DNA from: Cystobasidium ongulense
Lineage: Eukaryota; Basidiomycota; Cystobasidiomycetes; Cystobasidiales; Cystobasidiaceae
Length of the DNA stretch: 64,000 nt
Assembly: GCA_022835595.1 (NCBI GenBank)
Contig: BQUP01000002.1
Coordinates: 558,001-622,000 of the forward strand
Direction: 5' to 3'
The notes beneath the pieces are model-generated. The model saw only the letters and a program-made list of their open reading frames with translations, ran no database searches and was not told the DNA's origin. A program made the position numbers and the translations under genes. How positions within the stretch are numbered: the first letter of the stretch is position 1; each line of letters opens with the position of its first letter. Below are positions 28,220-39,213 of this stretch, piece after piece.

Positions 28220-28844
28220 TGAGTGGCTATGGCTGCGTCGCTGTACGGATGGTGAGTATGTCTACGAAGACTGGCGGTGTGGCTTTTACGAATGCAGTTG
28301 TAGTGGGTGTGAAGCTGTCCAACAGTGTCGAGTGTACTTTTTACAGAACGTTAGCGACGACCAGATCGGGCAGGTAGACAGGACACGACAGCGAGTACAG
28401 ACAGCAGACGGAGTAGCATGACATTCATGGCATTGCACACACAACAAGAAGACGCTCTATATTTTAAATGTGGACACTACATAATTTTGCAGACCTGGTG
28501 AGAGGTACAGTTGACCGCAAACTCAAAAGAGTGCCCTCAGGACAAGCCTGATTCACGCTCTGCCAGCATGGACTGTGAGCTGCAGTAGCGAGTACTGCAG
28601 ATGGAGAGACTGCTGCGCGTGTAGAGGGTGAGCTGAGTCGCACCTCGCAGCGCTGTCTGCAATCCGCCATGCTGGATGGTTGGAGAAGCAGAAAGGTGCG
28701 CGCTGGAGAAACGAGCGGGATAGCTTGCATCCAACTACTTCGCGATTATTATTTTATTGTCCGCATAGAGCCCAACACCCATGACATCGAGAAGGGAGAG
28801 ACTGCGCAACCTCTTCGGAGCTGCTCACATCCACCGTCCAGGCC
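28220..28844. promoter_or_regulatory. Divergent promoter region of the 1,814-aa gene and choline kinase
   Basis: 625 bp separate the two divergent start codons. Nothing in it looks coding: the open frames are short and without motifs. It must supply both promoters. I see no firm TATA or known operator. Confidence 0.5.
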
Positions 28845-31613
28845 ATGGCCACAGCTCGACCGCAAGCCATGCGCCTCACCCTCCCCGTGCAAGGTGAGTA
28901 GATGAGTTGGTCACAGTGGACGGTACGGCAGGCAGAAGCAGCATCGTACACTTCACACCGCCCACTACGTACATGCTCAGCTGGCGTGCAAGCTGGCGTG
29001 CTGCGTCTCGCATATGGATGGCCGCCTTATCTGCCAGCTATCAACGTCAACAGATGCCAGCGCCACACGACAAGCAGGCAAGCAGTCAAGCAGTCAAGGC
29101 TGACCATCCTCTCCATAACCTGCATCTCTGCAACTATCCAGCGAAACACGAGGCTTCACCGGCGCTGGGCTGTTCGTGAGGTCACCCTCCCTGCGTGCAA
29201 CGCCCGAGCAAGATGTCCTGCAAGACGAGCTGCCAGACGATATCGAGTTCCTCTCGCTCGACAATTCGCGCTATGACGAGCCAGACATGTACGAGCAGGA
29301 CGACCTCGATACAATCGACGAAGATGGTGATTTCCGTCATGAAAGTGGGAGCTCGGGGCAAGGCAGCAGTCTAGGCGACAACAGTGCCGACGATGATGAT
29401 GATATGAAGGACTGGCCGGACGAAGTTGACCCCGCCGACTCAGCTGTCCATCTGGAAGGCGTACCACAAAGTGATAAGCGACTGGCTGCGAGGTGAATAA
29501 TATTACGACTCTTTCAACTCCGCTGTGCCTGTCGTCGGTAGCTACAGACAAGTATTGCAGTTTCCCGGTGGCCTCTGCAGTGCCGCGCCAAGCATTTGCT
29601 GATATGATTGCCTGTATTCCATTTACGTATCTTCAGACAATACAAACAAGATCACTTTGCTAAAGATCTCTTGCAACTCCTTCAATACGACCTCAAGGTA
29701 TCGGGGTGGGCCTCGTTAGCCGAAGACACTTCACCAGACCAAGTCTCTGTCTACAAAGTCTCAGGATCACTCACCAACGCCGTCTTCTTCATCTCATTCC
29801 CTCAATCTGAAGCGTCCAAATCGACAACAAATGGCTCATCACCCAATGGTCATTCGAACGAGCAGGCTGAGAAGGTCCAGCCTCCGACGGTCCTCCTACG
29901 CATTTACGGTCCCTCATCAGGCAATCTCATCTCGCGCCGGAAGGAATTACACGTGTTGAATACTCTTTCAGCTTGTTATGCTATTGGGCCTGCTATCCTC
30001 GGTACATTCGCCAACGGCCGTGTCGAAGAGTACTTTGAGAGTCGAGCGCTATACAAGGATGAAATCCGCGAGCCAAGGATAAGTCGTTGGATCGCACGAC
30101 GAATGCGAGAATTGCACTCTGTCGATTTGAGCTTGATGGAACTACCATCTGATCATCCTAAATCGCCCTTCTTTGGTCCTACTCGAAGAGGAAGCTCCGA
30201 TCTTGCAAGACCAGGTCTGAACCCACTTGACTCTGGTCTATCTGCGATGTCTACATCATCAGCCTCGTCCATACGGAGCTTCTCATCCTCGTATTCGGAA
30301 TTATCAACCACTAGTGTCCCGCACTCGCCTGCTCTTAATGCACGTGCATCTTCAAGACCTGGAGTTTCAGAAGGCCCAGCCCCACGCAAGAAGAGATCAA
30401 CGTCTTCTATAGGCTCAAGGGCTGACTTTAGCCTTGAAGGAGAAAAGTTCAACAAGCCTAGGAGCGTCGTATGGCAGAACATAGATAGCTGGACGAAGGC
30501 AGCTAAGCGAGTGTTGAACAAAGTTGATAAATTAGAAGAATTGGTTGAAGAGATTAGTCAGAACAACCCTCACACTGGAAAAGGTGACTTTATCTATGAT
30601 GTCAATCCTCTGAACGCACCTTCGTTACTGGCAGAATGCCGAAGACTATTGGATATACAAGCATTCCAGCAACAAGTCAAAAACTATCGCAAATTCATCA
30701 ACCAGAGAGAGACGCAGGGCGGTCGGAGCAAGCGCGTCTTCGGTCAGTACAGTTTGGATTTGAGAACCAGGTCTGTCTTCAGCTGACCCTCGCTTCTGCA
30801 GCACATAACGATGCACAATGCGGCAATCTCCTAAAGCTAACTCCCGGTGGAAAGGATGAGATTGTACCTGGCTTAAAATTCCCTCATGAGATGATCATCG
30901 TCGTGTAAGCTTGTCGATGAGTCTGTTACTTGCTTTGGACTCCGCTGAGTCTACTTTCCAGTGACTTTGAGTATGCCGGCGTGAATCCACGAGGCTTCGA
31001 TATCGCCAATCACTTTCTAGAGTGGCAAACCGACTATCATCACCCTGCTTTGTCACACTCTTTGACTAAGCATACACCCGGACCGACTGTTGAAGAACGC
31101 CAACGATTCTATCGAGCATATGTACCTTGCGATGGTGCGTTCGATACAGGAGATGAACCTCCCATTCCACCCTTGGCAGAAGATGATCCACGCGTGCAGA
31201 GGCTAGAAGAAGAAGTTCAGCTCTGGACGGCAGCTAGTCATGCTATGTACACGGTTTGGAGTATCGTACAAGCGACAGACGATATCGTCAGGCGTATCGA
31301 TGAATGGCTAGTCGATCACAAACAAGCAGAAGCTGCTGAATTGAAGATATTCAACTATAGACAGTCATTGATCAGTAATGGACAACATAGGGAGGAAGAA
31401 GGGAAACCGAAGCTCGAAAGAAGCAAGAGTGGTGAAACGATTTGGCTGGAAAAGCCAACATCCGAAGATACTGCAAGAATGAAAAACGGTGGACACACAG
31501 AAGATTCGAAGTCTACCGTCGAATTGCAGCCTATTGGCGACTTCGACTACATGAGCTATGCATTGGAGCGAGCTACTTTATTCAGGCAAACCATAGCACA
31601 ATTCGGTCTTTAA
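28845..31613 (+). CDS. CKI1: Choline kinase
   Basis: Five exons (28845-28893, 29153-29492, 29637-30742, 30802-30904, 30962-31613) give 749 aa. Catalytic hallmarks are the Brenner-type motif FAHNDAQCGNLL and the DFEYAGVNPRGFDIANHF metal-binding segment, both formed across splice junctions, then DYHHPALSHSL. The kinase phosphorylates choline in the CDP-choline route to phosphatidylcholine. The N-terminal ~120 residues are acidic (DDDDDMKDWPDE), and a Ser-rich insert of ~100 residues splits the domain. The first intron uses a weak acceptor (ACACGAG): a nearby TATCCAG puts the frame into a stop. The exact N-terminus is therefore less certain than the rest. Confidence 0.9.
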
Positions 31614-31709
31614 GTAGCTTTGGATGGCAATATTTGCATCACCTTGATATAATTTGCCAAAATCATGAAATACCGAACTAGCAATACACATACATGGAGT
31701 TTTGCTATC

Positions 31710-32828
31710 TTAATCCAACTGACCACCCATGATGGGGCTGATTCCTGCTTTTTGCCAGAACTCGCGTGAGTCGAGCGCTTTGCCTAGCTGTTCCGGAGTG
31801 CGAGGTAACGCTCTGATACCTTGTTCTTGCATGAGTTCAAGCACCCAGTCGGCTTGAGGGCCCTCCATTGGCTTTCCCCTTCCGTCTTCGCCTGCGGTAC
31901 CCCATTTGCTTGCCAGATCATACCAATCGTATACTCGTAGATCTGTGAGTGAGGGCGTTTGCTATTAGAAGGTAGGATAGCAGAATCGCGCAATGTGAGC
32001 TGACCTGTGAGCAACCACCTCTCACCCATCATATGTGAAGGGCCTTTCGCTGTAGCGTAGATCGCACGGGCAACATCGATACCATGTATCATGTGTATAG
32101 AATTCTTTGCTCGTAGCATTTCTTTCGTGCCAGCTATTCTACCCACATAACGGCGAATCGACCTTTCGCCACCATAAAGTCCACATAGATTAAGTATGGC
32201 GACTGTATTGCGTGCCTCCTTTGGCGAATGAAGATCAAGTAGTTCCTTCTCCGCGTTTGCCCGAGCATTTGTCGGGTCATAGGGTGATAAACGATCGATG
32301 AAAGGCGACTTGGCTACCTTGACATCCTCAGCCAGGGTGCGGCCTCCCTGAAAATGACATACAGTCAGACTTCTAATGGCTATCCCTAGTTCAGTGTTGA
32401 AGTAGAACTCACATCCCAGATGCCGGTCGAACCGAGCTGAATCCATCGGATTTCAGTATCATGCAAAGAAGGATGACTCTGTCGATACCAGTCGACGAGC
32501 TTCTTGGATCCACCACTTTCGTATATGGGGAATATAACGACAATAGCTTTGGCATTGGGCAGCTTCTTGAAATCTTCAGACGGGGTTTCGTCTTTTGGAT
32601 CGAATCCGAACTTGAGCGATCCAGCGCGGCCATCACGAGTAGTGGAAGCACAGGAGACTTTCTTCTCCTTTAGAAGCGGTATTAGGAAAGTTGATGTCCA
32701 ACCTGGTAAAGTGCGTGAGATCGTTCATATACTTGCGATCTGGACACTACATGTTCCCGCTACGTAGTGGCAAGCAACTTACCCGCTCCCAGCATGAGGA
32801 CATCCACAGAATCGGCATTGCTAGGCAT
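31710..32828 (-). CDS. Atypical short-chain dehydrogenase (NAD(P)-binding)
   Basis: Four exons (32828-32783, 32702-32413, 32347-32005, 31942-31710) give 303 aa. The N-terminus MPSNADSVDVLMLGAGW carries a glycine-rich nucleotide-binding turn of the GxGW type seen in YeeZ-like atypical SDRs. IQLGSTGIWD, LNLCGLYGG and HGIDVARAIYA follow. The tail contains DWYDLASKWG. No signal peptide or membrane helix is seen, so it is probably a cytosolic oxidoreductase or a nucleotide-binding sensor. The substrate is unknown. It ends tail-to-tail with choline kinase (about 95 bp apart). Confidence 0.82.
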
Positions 32829-33086
32829 TGCAAGCGCTGTCTTGGTGTTAGAACTGCTGAGACGACCTAAGCAGGCGAGCATATCCGGTCAGAGTTGGTG
32901 TGGACAGAAGCTCACATCGGCTACATCGGCTCGGGTTCGACGGGCAAAAGCGTTTTAGTGCAGCATTGAGGCTGAGGTTATATCCGAGCGACGTTATATC
33001 CATTGAACCATCCAACACACCCATTGACGCCTCGTCCTCACCGGAAGGTTTTACAGCAAAACAGTGCAAAAATAGTTCGTGCATCC

Positions 33087-33091
33087 AAAAA
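33087..33091 (-). terminator. Pol III T-run terminator of tRNA-Leu
   Basis: Read on the minus strand, five T residues lie about ten bases past the discriminator base of the tRNA. This is the usual distance for an RNA polymerase III terminator. Confidence 0.75.
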
Positions 33092-33101
33092 GAAGCTCAT
33101 T

Positions 33102-33244
33102 TGCTGCGGACGCGATTTGAACGCGCGAGGATTGCTCCAGTGGTTCTTAAGACCACCGCCTTAACTGATAGATGGAAAGGCCGTAAGAATGTGCATTTGC
33201 AAGAGTAGCGAATTAATTGTACTTACCCACTCGGCCACCGCAGC
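33102..33244 (-). tRNA. tRNA-Leu(UAA) interrupted in the D loop
   Basis: Exon parts are 33244-33227 and 33164-33102. The joined molecule has a perfect 7-bp acceptor stem (GCTGCGG/CCGCAGC), a GCC/GGC D stem and a 5-bp anticodon stem (GTGGT/ACCAC). The 7-base loop CTTAAGA contains anticodon TAA. A long variable arm (GGA/TCC stem, GCAA loop) marks class II Leu, and the T arm has loop TTCAAAT. The discriminator base is A. Internal promoter boxes survive: A box TGGCCGAGTGG ends exactly at the interruption and the B box is GTTCAAATC. No intron lies at the usual 37/38 site. Intact stems argue against a pseudogene. Confidence 0.93.
33165..33226 (-). other. 62-nt GT-AG insertion (candidate spliceosomal intron) in the tRNA D loop
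   Basis: The segment begins GTAAGT and ends CTATCAG on the minus strand, with CTTAC (a YTNAY branch-site match) about 20 nt before the acceptor. Its removal restores GAGTGG joined to TTAAGGCG, the standard Leu D loop. Length and signals match the protein-gene introns of this window. Eukaryotic tRNA introns removed by the tRNA splicing endonuclease normally sit after position 37, so this location is abnormal. Confidence 0.85.
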
Positions 33245-33381
33245 GATTCATTCAGGGCTGGCCAGTCCGCCAAGACACCCATGTACGCTGTGATGCATCT
33301 GAGAGTCAGTCTGGTTACTGGTTAATAACTGGCCATATTCAGGGCACCTGTGCACAGTCTTCGTTCTCTTCACGCCTACAC

Positions 33382-34965
33382 ATGGTCGACACAGGCCGGA
33401 TATGGTGAGCATCTGTGCCGTAACAACCCTCAGTACGTCGTCTAACCCGTTTCCAAGGGTGACTGGCACCTCATGCCTGATCGCGTTCATAGCATATTCG
33501 CCGCAAGTGTGCGGACTATTTGAAGGGGTCTCAAGAACCCAACAGATCGTCTTCAACCTTCTAGTCGCTGTCATATACCTGAATTACTATCGGGTGGTAA
33601 CGACTGACCCTGGAAGCGTTCCAAGAGATTGGAAACCGTTGCCTGGGAGTGATACCGAATCTACAAACGTCAAGTCTAGCGAAGCGACCTCGACACCTTT
33701 CAATCAGGACGTAGGCGATTTGCGCTACTGCAAGAAATGCGAGAATTTCAAAGCACCGCGATCTCATCACTGTCGATACTGTAAAAGATGCACTTTGCGC
33801 TACGACCATCACTGCCCGTGCGTACAGTCGGCGTATAGTGCGGATATCCACCAAAAACTTACTGTAACTCTTTCACTCCGCACAGATGGATCAACAATTG
33901 TGTTGGCTTCCACAACTACATCTACTTCCTTCGGTTCCTTCTCTTCGTCGACCTTAGCTGTGCTATGCATCTCTACCTCCTCACCTTTTCTGCTTTCAAT
34001 ATCGAACTCTACCGAAACCGAAAGGACGATCCGACCACAGTCGAAGTCATCTTCCTTGTTCTCAATTACGTAATGTGTATCCCAGTGCTGATAACGGTTG
34101 GGCTATTCAGTTTGTACCACTATTGGAATGTGCTTACGAATGTGAGTTGAAGAACTCGCATCTATGGACAAGTATGGCTGCTGATTTTATGGACAAAGAC
34201 TACAACTATCGAAGGCTCCGAAATTGACCGGGTCAAGAAAATGGTGCGCCGCGGCAAGATCACAGAAGTACGTTCAGGTTCCTTTCAATGTTAGGGGCTT
34301 CATACTAATACTTGACGCAGGTAATATACCCTTTCAATGTTGGTATCCTGAATAACATTACATCAACGATCGGCCATACGCCGTTCGAATGGTTGTTTTT
34401 CGGAAAGCCGGCCGGGGATGGCTTATCATACCCATATGCCGAGGGGAGTGGTGCGTATTTCTGCTTTGTTGAAGCTTTCTAGCATCTGATTTTCGCCGTA
34501 GACCCGTTACATTGGCCCCCGCGTGACCCTTATGATGCTTTGAAGCAGTCTTGGGAAAGGGAGGCAGCGACATCCAATGCAATTGCCAGATCGCGTTACC
34601 CTCCTTATCATCCTGCATATTCAGCACTAGATGCAGAAGACGAAGAAAACGATGAGCGATATCAAGATGTGTCGCGACGGCACCAAGCTGACAGCACATC
34701 GGAAGACGAAGAGGACGACGACGACGATGTACCATTATCTCAGTTACGACACCGATCAGTAAAGCTGCGGCGAGGCAGCGAAGGCCTGGAAGTACGCCCG
34801 CGTGGAATGGGTGTTGGGTATCTCGAAGACAATGCTTCACAGAGCTCAGATGAGGAAGTAGTGGAAGTAGACAAGCACACCATCACTCGCAGCTCTGACT
34901 GGGAAGAACTTTACGAAAAGCGACGAGAAGTGTCATTGTACGACTCCGGCAGTGAAAGCGACTGA
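33382..34965 (+). CDS. PFA4: DHHC palmitoyltransferase, Pfa4 type
   Basis: Six exons (33382-33404, 33458-33817, 33886-34141, 34199-34267, 34321-34450, 34502-34965) give 433 aa. Two hydrophobic helices come first. The Cys-rich domain follows: YCKKCENFKAPRSHHCRYC, then DHHCPW completed across the exon 2/3 junction and INNCVGFHNY. Two more helices and a TTxE-like motif (TTTIEGSE) come next. The part from YPFNVGILNNI through KPAGDGLSYPY to LHWPPRDPYD resembles the Pfa4 C-terminal region. Pfa4 is an ER enzyme that acylates membrane proteins such as chitin synthase in yeast. The extra C-terminal ~140 residues are acidic. The first exon encodes only eight residues and is the least certain part. Confidence 0.88.
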
Positions 34966-35159
34966 GGTACCAGGGTTGTAATATTATGTAGCAGGCACAA
35001 TTGCAGAAGATGTGTAGATAGGGTATGAAACAGAGCTACACGGGATGAAAAGGATGCGTAGAGATATACCTACAACACTACAGGGAATCCCTACTAATAT
35101 GATGAAATGCTAGAAAGGCTTTCAATGCGAGACACTTATCGTTCTTGTATATCTGACTA

Positions 35160-37648
35160 TCAAGCATTACCTTGCCCCAATTGAACCTACAAGACAGTGG
35201 AAAGTCAGCTTTGTAAATCAAGACACAATGATGAAGCGTAGAAAGGACGGCCTACCAAGGCATATACATCTGCTATACAGATGACGACGAAGATAGCCCA
35301 ACCTAAAGCCATGATGAAATAGTTATTTGCGAAACTGATACTATCGTTTGAAGGCGCCATTCTCGTTCCAAAAGGATTGACCATACGAGCGCGCTCTAGC
35401 CACTTCCGTGATGTCGCTACCTCTCCCGAAGCTGAGTTCCTTTGTTCACTTTCCGGCTTCGGTATGCTCATGAATCGTTGCAGACAGGTGAAAGCTATGA
35501 GACTGTATGATATTATCAGCATGGGTCGTATGGTGAGGTTGACGAGCTGGAGTCGACTTACGGTCCCAAGACAAATGGTAAGACAAGCGAGAGAGTAACT
35601 TGCGACGCGACCAAGAGAGTATTCACTCCTTTTTGACCAACAGCCACGGCAACGACCAGTGCAGGTACCATGCTGATGCAGCGCGTAATGAGACGCCGCT
35701 TCCAAGGCGTTGTCCGCCACTCTATAAAGCCTTCCGATACTACTTGTCCAGCCAATGTGGCAGTGATAGAAGCAGCCTGCCCGCTCATCATCAAAGCTAG
35801 CGCAAACAAGAATGCGAAAGCTGGCGGAACATAGGAGTGTCAGCTTGTATAGATCAAATTCATCTTCTGAAGTGAAGACTCACCTGTTCCTACCCGGGTT
35901 TTGATCAGCTCATGAGCGGAGAATAAGTCACCTTCCTGCACACCACTCTCATCCTCTCCACCGTTGTTGTAGAAGAAAGCAGCACCAGCTACTGTAAGGA
36001 TAGCACTATTTGTTACGAGAGCAAAACAGAAGAGGCTGTATGCAATATCAATCTGAGCGTGGTGTAGATGTATGCGTATAAAGTTGGCAGATCTTTCCGA
36101 TTTCGGCAGTTCTTGTATGGGATACTGTGGCATTGGCATAGGGTGCGGGAGATGTAGCGAAGGTGCATGAAGGTGCGTGTTTGTCGTCGACCTTGCGCGA
36201 GGCGACGTTGGCGAGCGAGGCGAGCGTAAAACGCCACCGCTGAGAACGGCCATTTCGTTCGCTTCGGCGGCTGAGGAAGAGGCAACTTCTTTGCCAAGCT
36301 TTAAGCCTTCTTCCTCGTCAACAGATGCCTCTTCGTTGTCTTCGATTCTTCGTATTGTGCCAAGCTTAGCGCCTAAAAAGAGAGCGTGTGGCATGACCGT
36401 CGCTCCGATGATACCGACAGCAAGGTATAGTGCTCCGGGTTGAACGAGAGCGGAAGAAGGTAGATAGCCATCAAAAACGTCACTCCAATCCGGAGATAGG
36501 CGAACAATGAGAACGACAAAAGAGGAGAGAACGGTAAGGACCATTATGGAAACGAGAATCTCAAATGCGGTGATGCTCTTGTTCCGGCTTTCACCAGGGT
36601 ATGAATTGAAGACTGCAAGCACGACAAAGACATCGAGCGAAGTGAGGAGGACGCCAGCATATAGAGGAATCTTGGGAATGAGTCTAAGTGGATGGAGACT
36701 GTCAGAAGGTTCCGTCCCAGTGTACAGTAGATAGGCCTACAGGTTGAAAGCGATTGCCGTGCCTAGCAGCTCTGCCAAGTCTGTGAAGATGATACCGGCT
36801 GATGGAAGGGAGGGGTCAGATATTCGAAGTGCCGCTTTGTGCGATGAGTACTCACCTTCTGCTATGACATACAAAGGGTATAGCATTCCCCATCTGTAGA
36901 ACATGGTGTGCTTGGGTCTGTTATGGAGGTTTTGCCTGCAGAGTTGTCCAATGTCTAGACAGATACGATTTTAGCACCAGCTCGACGGCGGAATTTCAAT
37001 AACCACTGCACACCCTTGCCAGTCACAATGCCCAGTCGCGCAGCAAGAATCTGCATCATGATGCCTATAAGTCCCGAGAGGAGGACGATGAAGAGAAGTT
37101 TGTAGCCGGCCGTCGCGCCAGCTGCCAGGTTTGTGGCATAGTTCCCGGGGTCGAGATAGCTACAGGACGATGAGAATGTGTCAGTTTCAGTTCCAAGCTC
37201 GTGAGGTCTATGGGACCAAGTGCACTCACGCTGCACTTGCGACTGAGGATGACCGAGGATTAGCGGGCAGCAAGCTTATTACGAAATTGTGGTGAGGCTA
37301 TAACTCACTCAGGCCTGGTCCAATAAATCGCAGATGCCGTCTGCTCCATGCGATGGTCTTGTTCAGCCTGGTCTTTGATGGCCTCTTCTGGCACGTGTCC
37401 AGCGAGGCATTGCTGCTCTTTTCGTCGATGTCGCCGGGGCTCCTACGACGCGTTGACGGAGTTCCGCCTGAGTCGTCCAGAACGTCTATCTGGTCGGGCG
37501 GCAGCGATAGTGTGCTCGAGCCAGCTTCAGGCAATTGCTGCTCTTCGCGCTGCCCATCGCGCTCGTGTTCCTTCTTCGCGGGCCTCTCGAGCGGCTGAAC
37601 GGAGATCTGACGTCCTGCACCGTGCGATGGCAAGCGTGGGCCTTGCAT
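35160..37648 (-). CDS. NRAMP divalent metal (Mn/Fe) transporter
   Basis: Nine exons (37648-37309, 37242-37230, 37159-37014, 36954-36856, 36798-36741, 36683-35884, 35820-35562, 35502-35256, 35186-35160) give 662 aa. The first ~110 residues are hydrophilic. NRAMP hallmarks follow: the metal-binding DPGN motif in AAYLDPGNYATNLAAG, GLIGIMMQILAARLG, AGIIFTDLAELLGTA, the TM6 motif GATVMPHALFLGAKLG, and MMSGQAASITATLAGQ. A hydrophilic loop of ~75 residues follows TM6. Exon 2 is only 13 nt. Family members import Mn2+ or Fe2+ with protons across the plasma membrane, vacuole or endosome. Which metal and membrane apply here is not visible. It ends tail-to-tail with PFA4. Confidence 0.93.
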
Positions 37649-37947
37649 GCTGGGAGGCGTGTGCCAGCAGTTGGCTACTATAGCGGTGGTCAGCACGTCG
37701 GTGTGTGGTAGAAGAGCAAGCAATTGCTGTATTGGGCTGGATGGGTCGACATTCTTAGAGTGGTGATCGGGATGGTGAATCTGCGAAGACCTTCTGACAG
37801 CGGGTCTGATAGATTATGGTACGCATCATTCCAGCTTTCACATGCAATAGATAGGTGCAGCTGATGTGTTGTGATTCTGCGGGACTCGCCTGGATTCCCG
37901 AAAGAAACGCCACACTGTGCATACGAGCTCGTACAGATTGGACCGCC

Positions 37948-39102
37948 ATGCCTGCTTCTCCTAATGCCTCGACATCCTGTCAAAGAGCTGATCCTGACGC
38001 TACAAGCTACCTCGACTATGCCGATGCCACAATGACCAAGAATGAATCTGCTGCTGCTACTCGAGATTCGACCGAGTCCAGACCTGCGAAGAAACGGTGC
38101 GTATTGTACGTCTGTAACAGAAGATTCATGCTCTGAGACCATGAGGAACTTTCAGAAAACTAAGACCTCCAGGAGAAGCTTTCACGGCTAAAGGTATGCT
38201 GCAGTCCTGTGACTAGAACAACAAGCGCTTACGATATTTAACACTCCTCTTACAGCTGGACCTGCAGACAATCCTGCTTTGCATAGCGGAAGATCTCGCG
38301 CAATAGCCCATGTAGACGGACAATGGTCCACTCATATCTACATTGAGCGTGAGTCTAGGCGCTTGCCTCTCTATGCCAAGGAAGCTTAGCAGGCTGAAAG
38401 TATCTCTATAGCCCTTGCATCAAAGGCTCTCAGCAAGACCCTTGAAGACGCTATCAGTCAGGCAAACGCTGCTTGTCAGAGTAGCGATGGACCCACATTA
38501 CATTCGATGTTAGAGCCAGACCATACACGTTCGCAGAGTCTGCACCTCAGTCTCTCCAGACCACTACAATTGTGGACCGGCCAAAGAGGCGCATTTATCT
38601 CTGCATGCCGGGCAGCAGTGGTGGACCTGAAAAGGTAGGCCATTCCTTCGTAGTATGCATGCTACATGAGTCTTACCCATCTGCTCGTCTTGATTTCAGC
38701 TTCGACTTCAGCTTTGCATCTTTCGATATTCTGACAAATGACGAACGGACCCGGAGCTTTCTTGTCTGTGAAGTCGGATACGGACATGACCAGGTAAATA
38801 TACTCGACATACTTCATAGTGCAGGCTGTTGCTAAGATTACTTTCCTTTTCATTAGCTGGCCTCGCTCACAGGCATATTTAACGAAGTACTCGAAAAAGG
38901 GCATCTGCCGAAATATTACGCCGAACCCCGGTTTCACGTCAGTATAGCTTGGTGGTTGCAAGATAAAGACAAGATGCTTTCCCCAGAGGTGCTCAAAGCA
39001 TTAAATGACTCTCTTGGCGAAGATCTGCGAAAGCCCATCTTGGAAGTAGGACACATAAACCTCAAGATAGGCAAAGAAGTTACGGCTATAGAATTACTTT
39101 GA
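37948..39102 (+). CDS. USB1: U6 snRNA 3' phosphodiesterase Usb1/Mpn1
   Basis: Six exons (37948-38096, 38156-38193, 38256-38348, 38412-38634, 38700-38793, 38857-39102) give 280 aa. Two HxS catalytic motifs of the 2H phosphoesterase fold are present: SLHLSLSRPL and FHVSIAWWL. Between them lie FISACRAAV, FLVCEVGYGHDQ and a LASLTGIFNEVL helix, the usual Usb1 order. Usb1 trims the U6 snRNA 3' oligo(U) tail in the nucleus. The disordered 50-residue N-terminus is normal for fungi. It is divergent from NRAMP (about 300 bp) and convergent with the copper transporter (about 110 bp). Confidence 0.92.
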
Positions 39103-39213
39103 CATCCTAAGCCCTCTACAAGTACAAGCCAAATGGCGCTGATTCTCTGTCGGTACAAGCAACACTCGACGCTCTTCTTCGATCGTCGCAACTGGATAAG
39201 AGGGTCGTTTGTC

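Larger units (their letters stand above)
32829..33381. promoter_or_regulatory. Divergent intergenic region containing a tRNA gene
   Basis: 553 bp between the atypical SDR and the DHHC palmitoyltransferase, which point away from each other. The tRNA-Leu gene at 33102-33244 occupies the middle and is transcribed toward the SDR. The flanks must contain both protein-gene promoters. No other element was recognised. Confidence 0.6.

Noticed and set aside
33165-33226. Explaining the tRNA interruption as a canonical tRNA intron
   Set aside because: The anticodon loop CTTAAGA is continuous and the 37/38 site is uninterrupted. The extra segment lies in the D loop, so the canonical class does not fit.
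35503-35561. Reading LVNLTIRPMLIISYSLIAF as an extra membrane segment of NRAMP
   Set aside because: The segment lies in a 59-nt intron (GTAAGT...ATACAG). Splicing restores the family sequence PFVLGPLIAFTC and the frame to the final exon. The apparent helix is intron translation.
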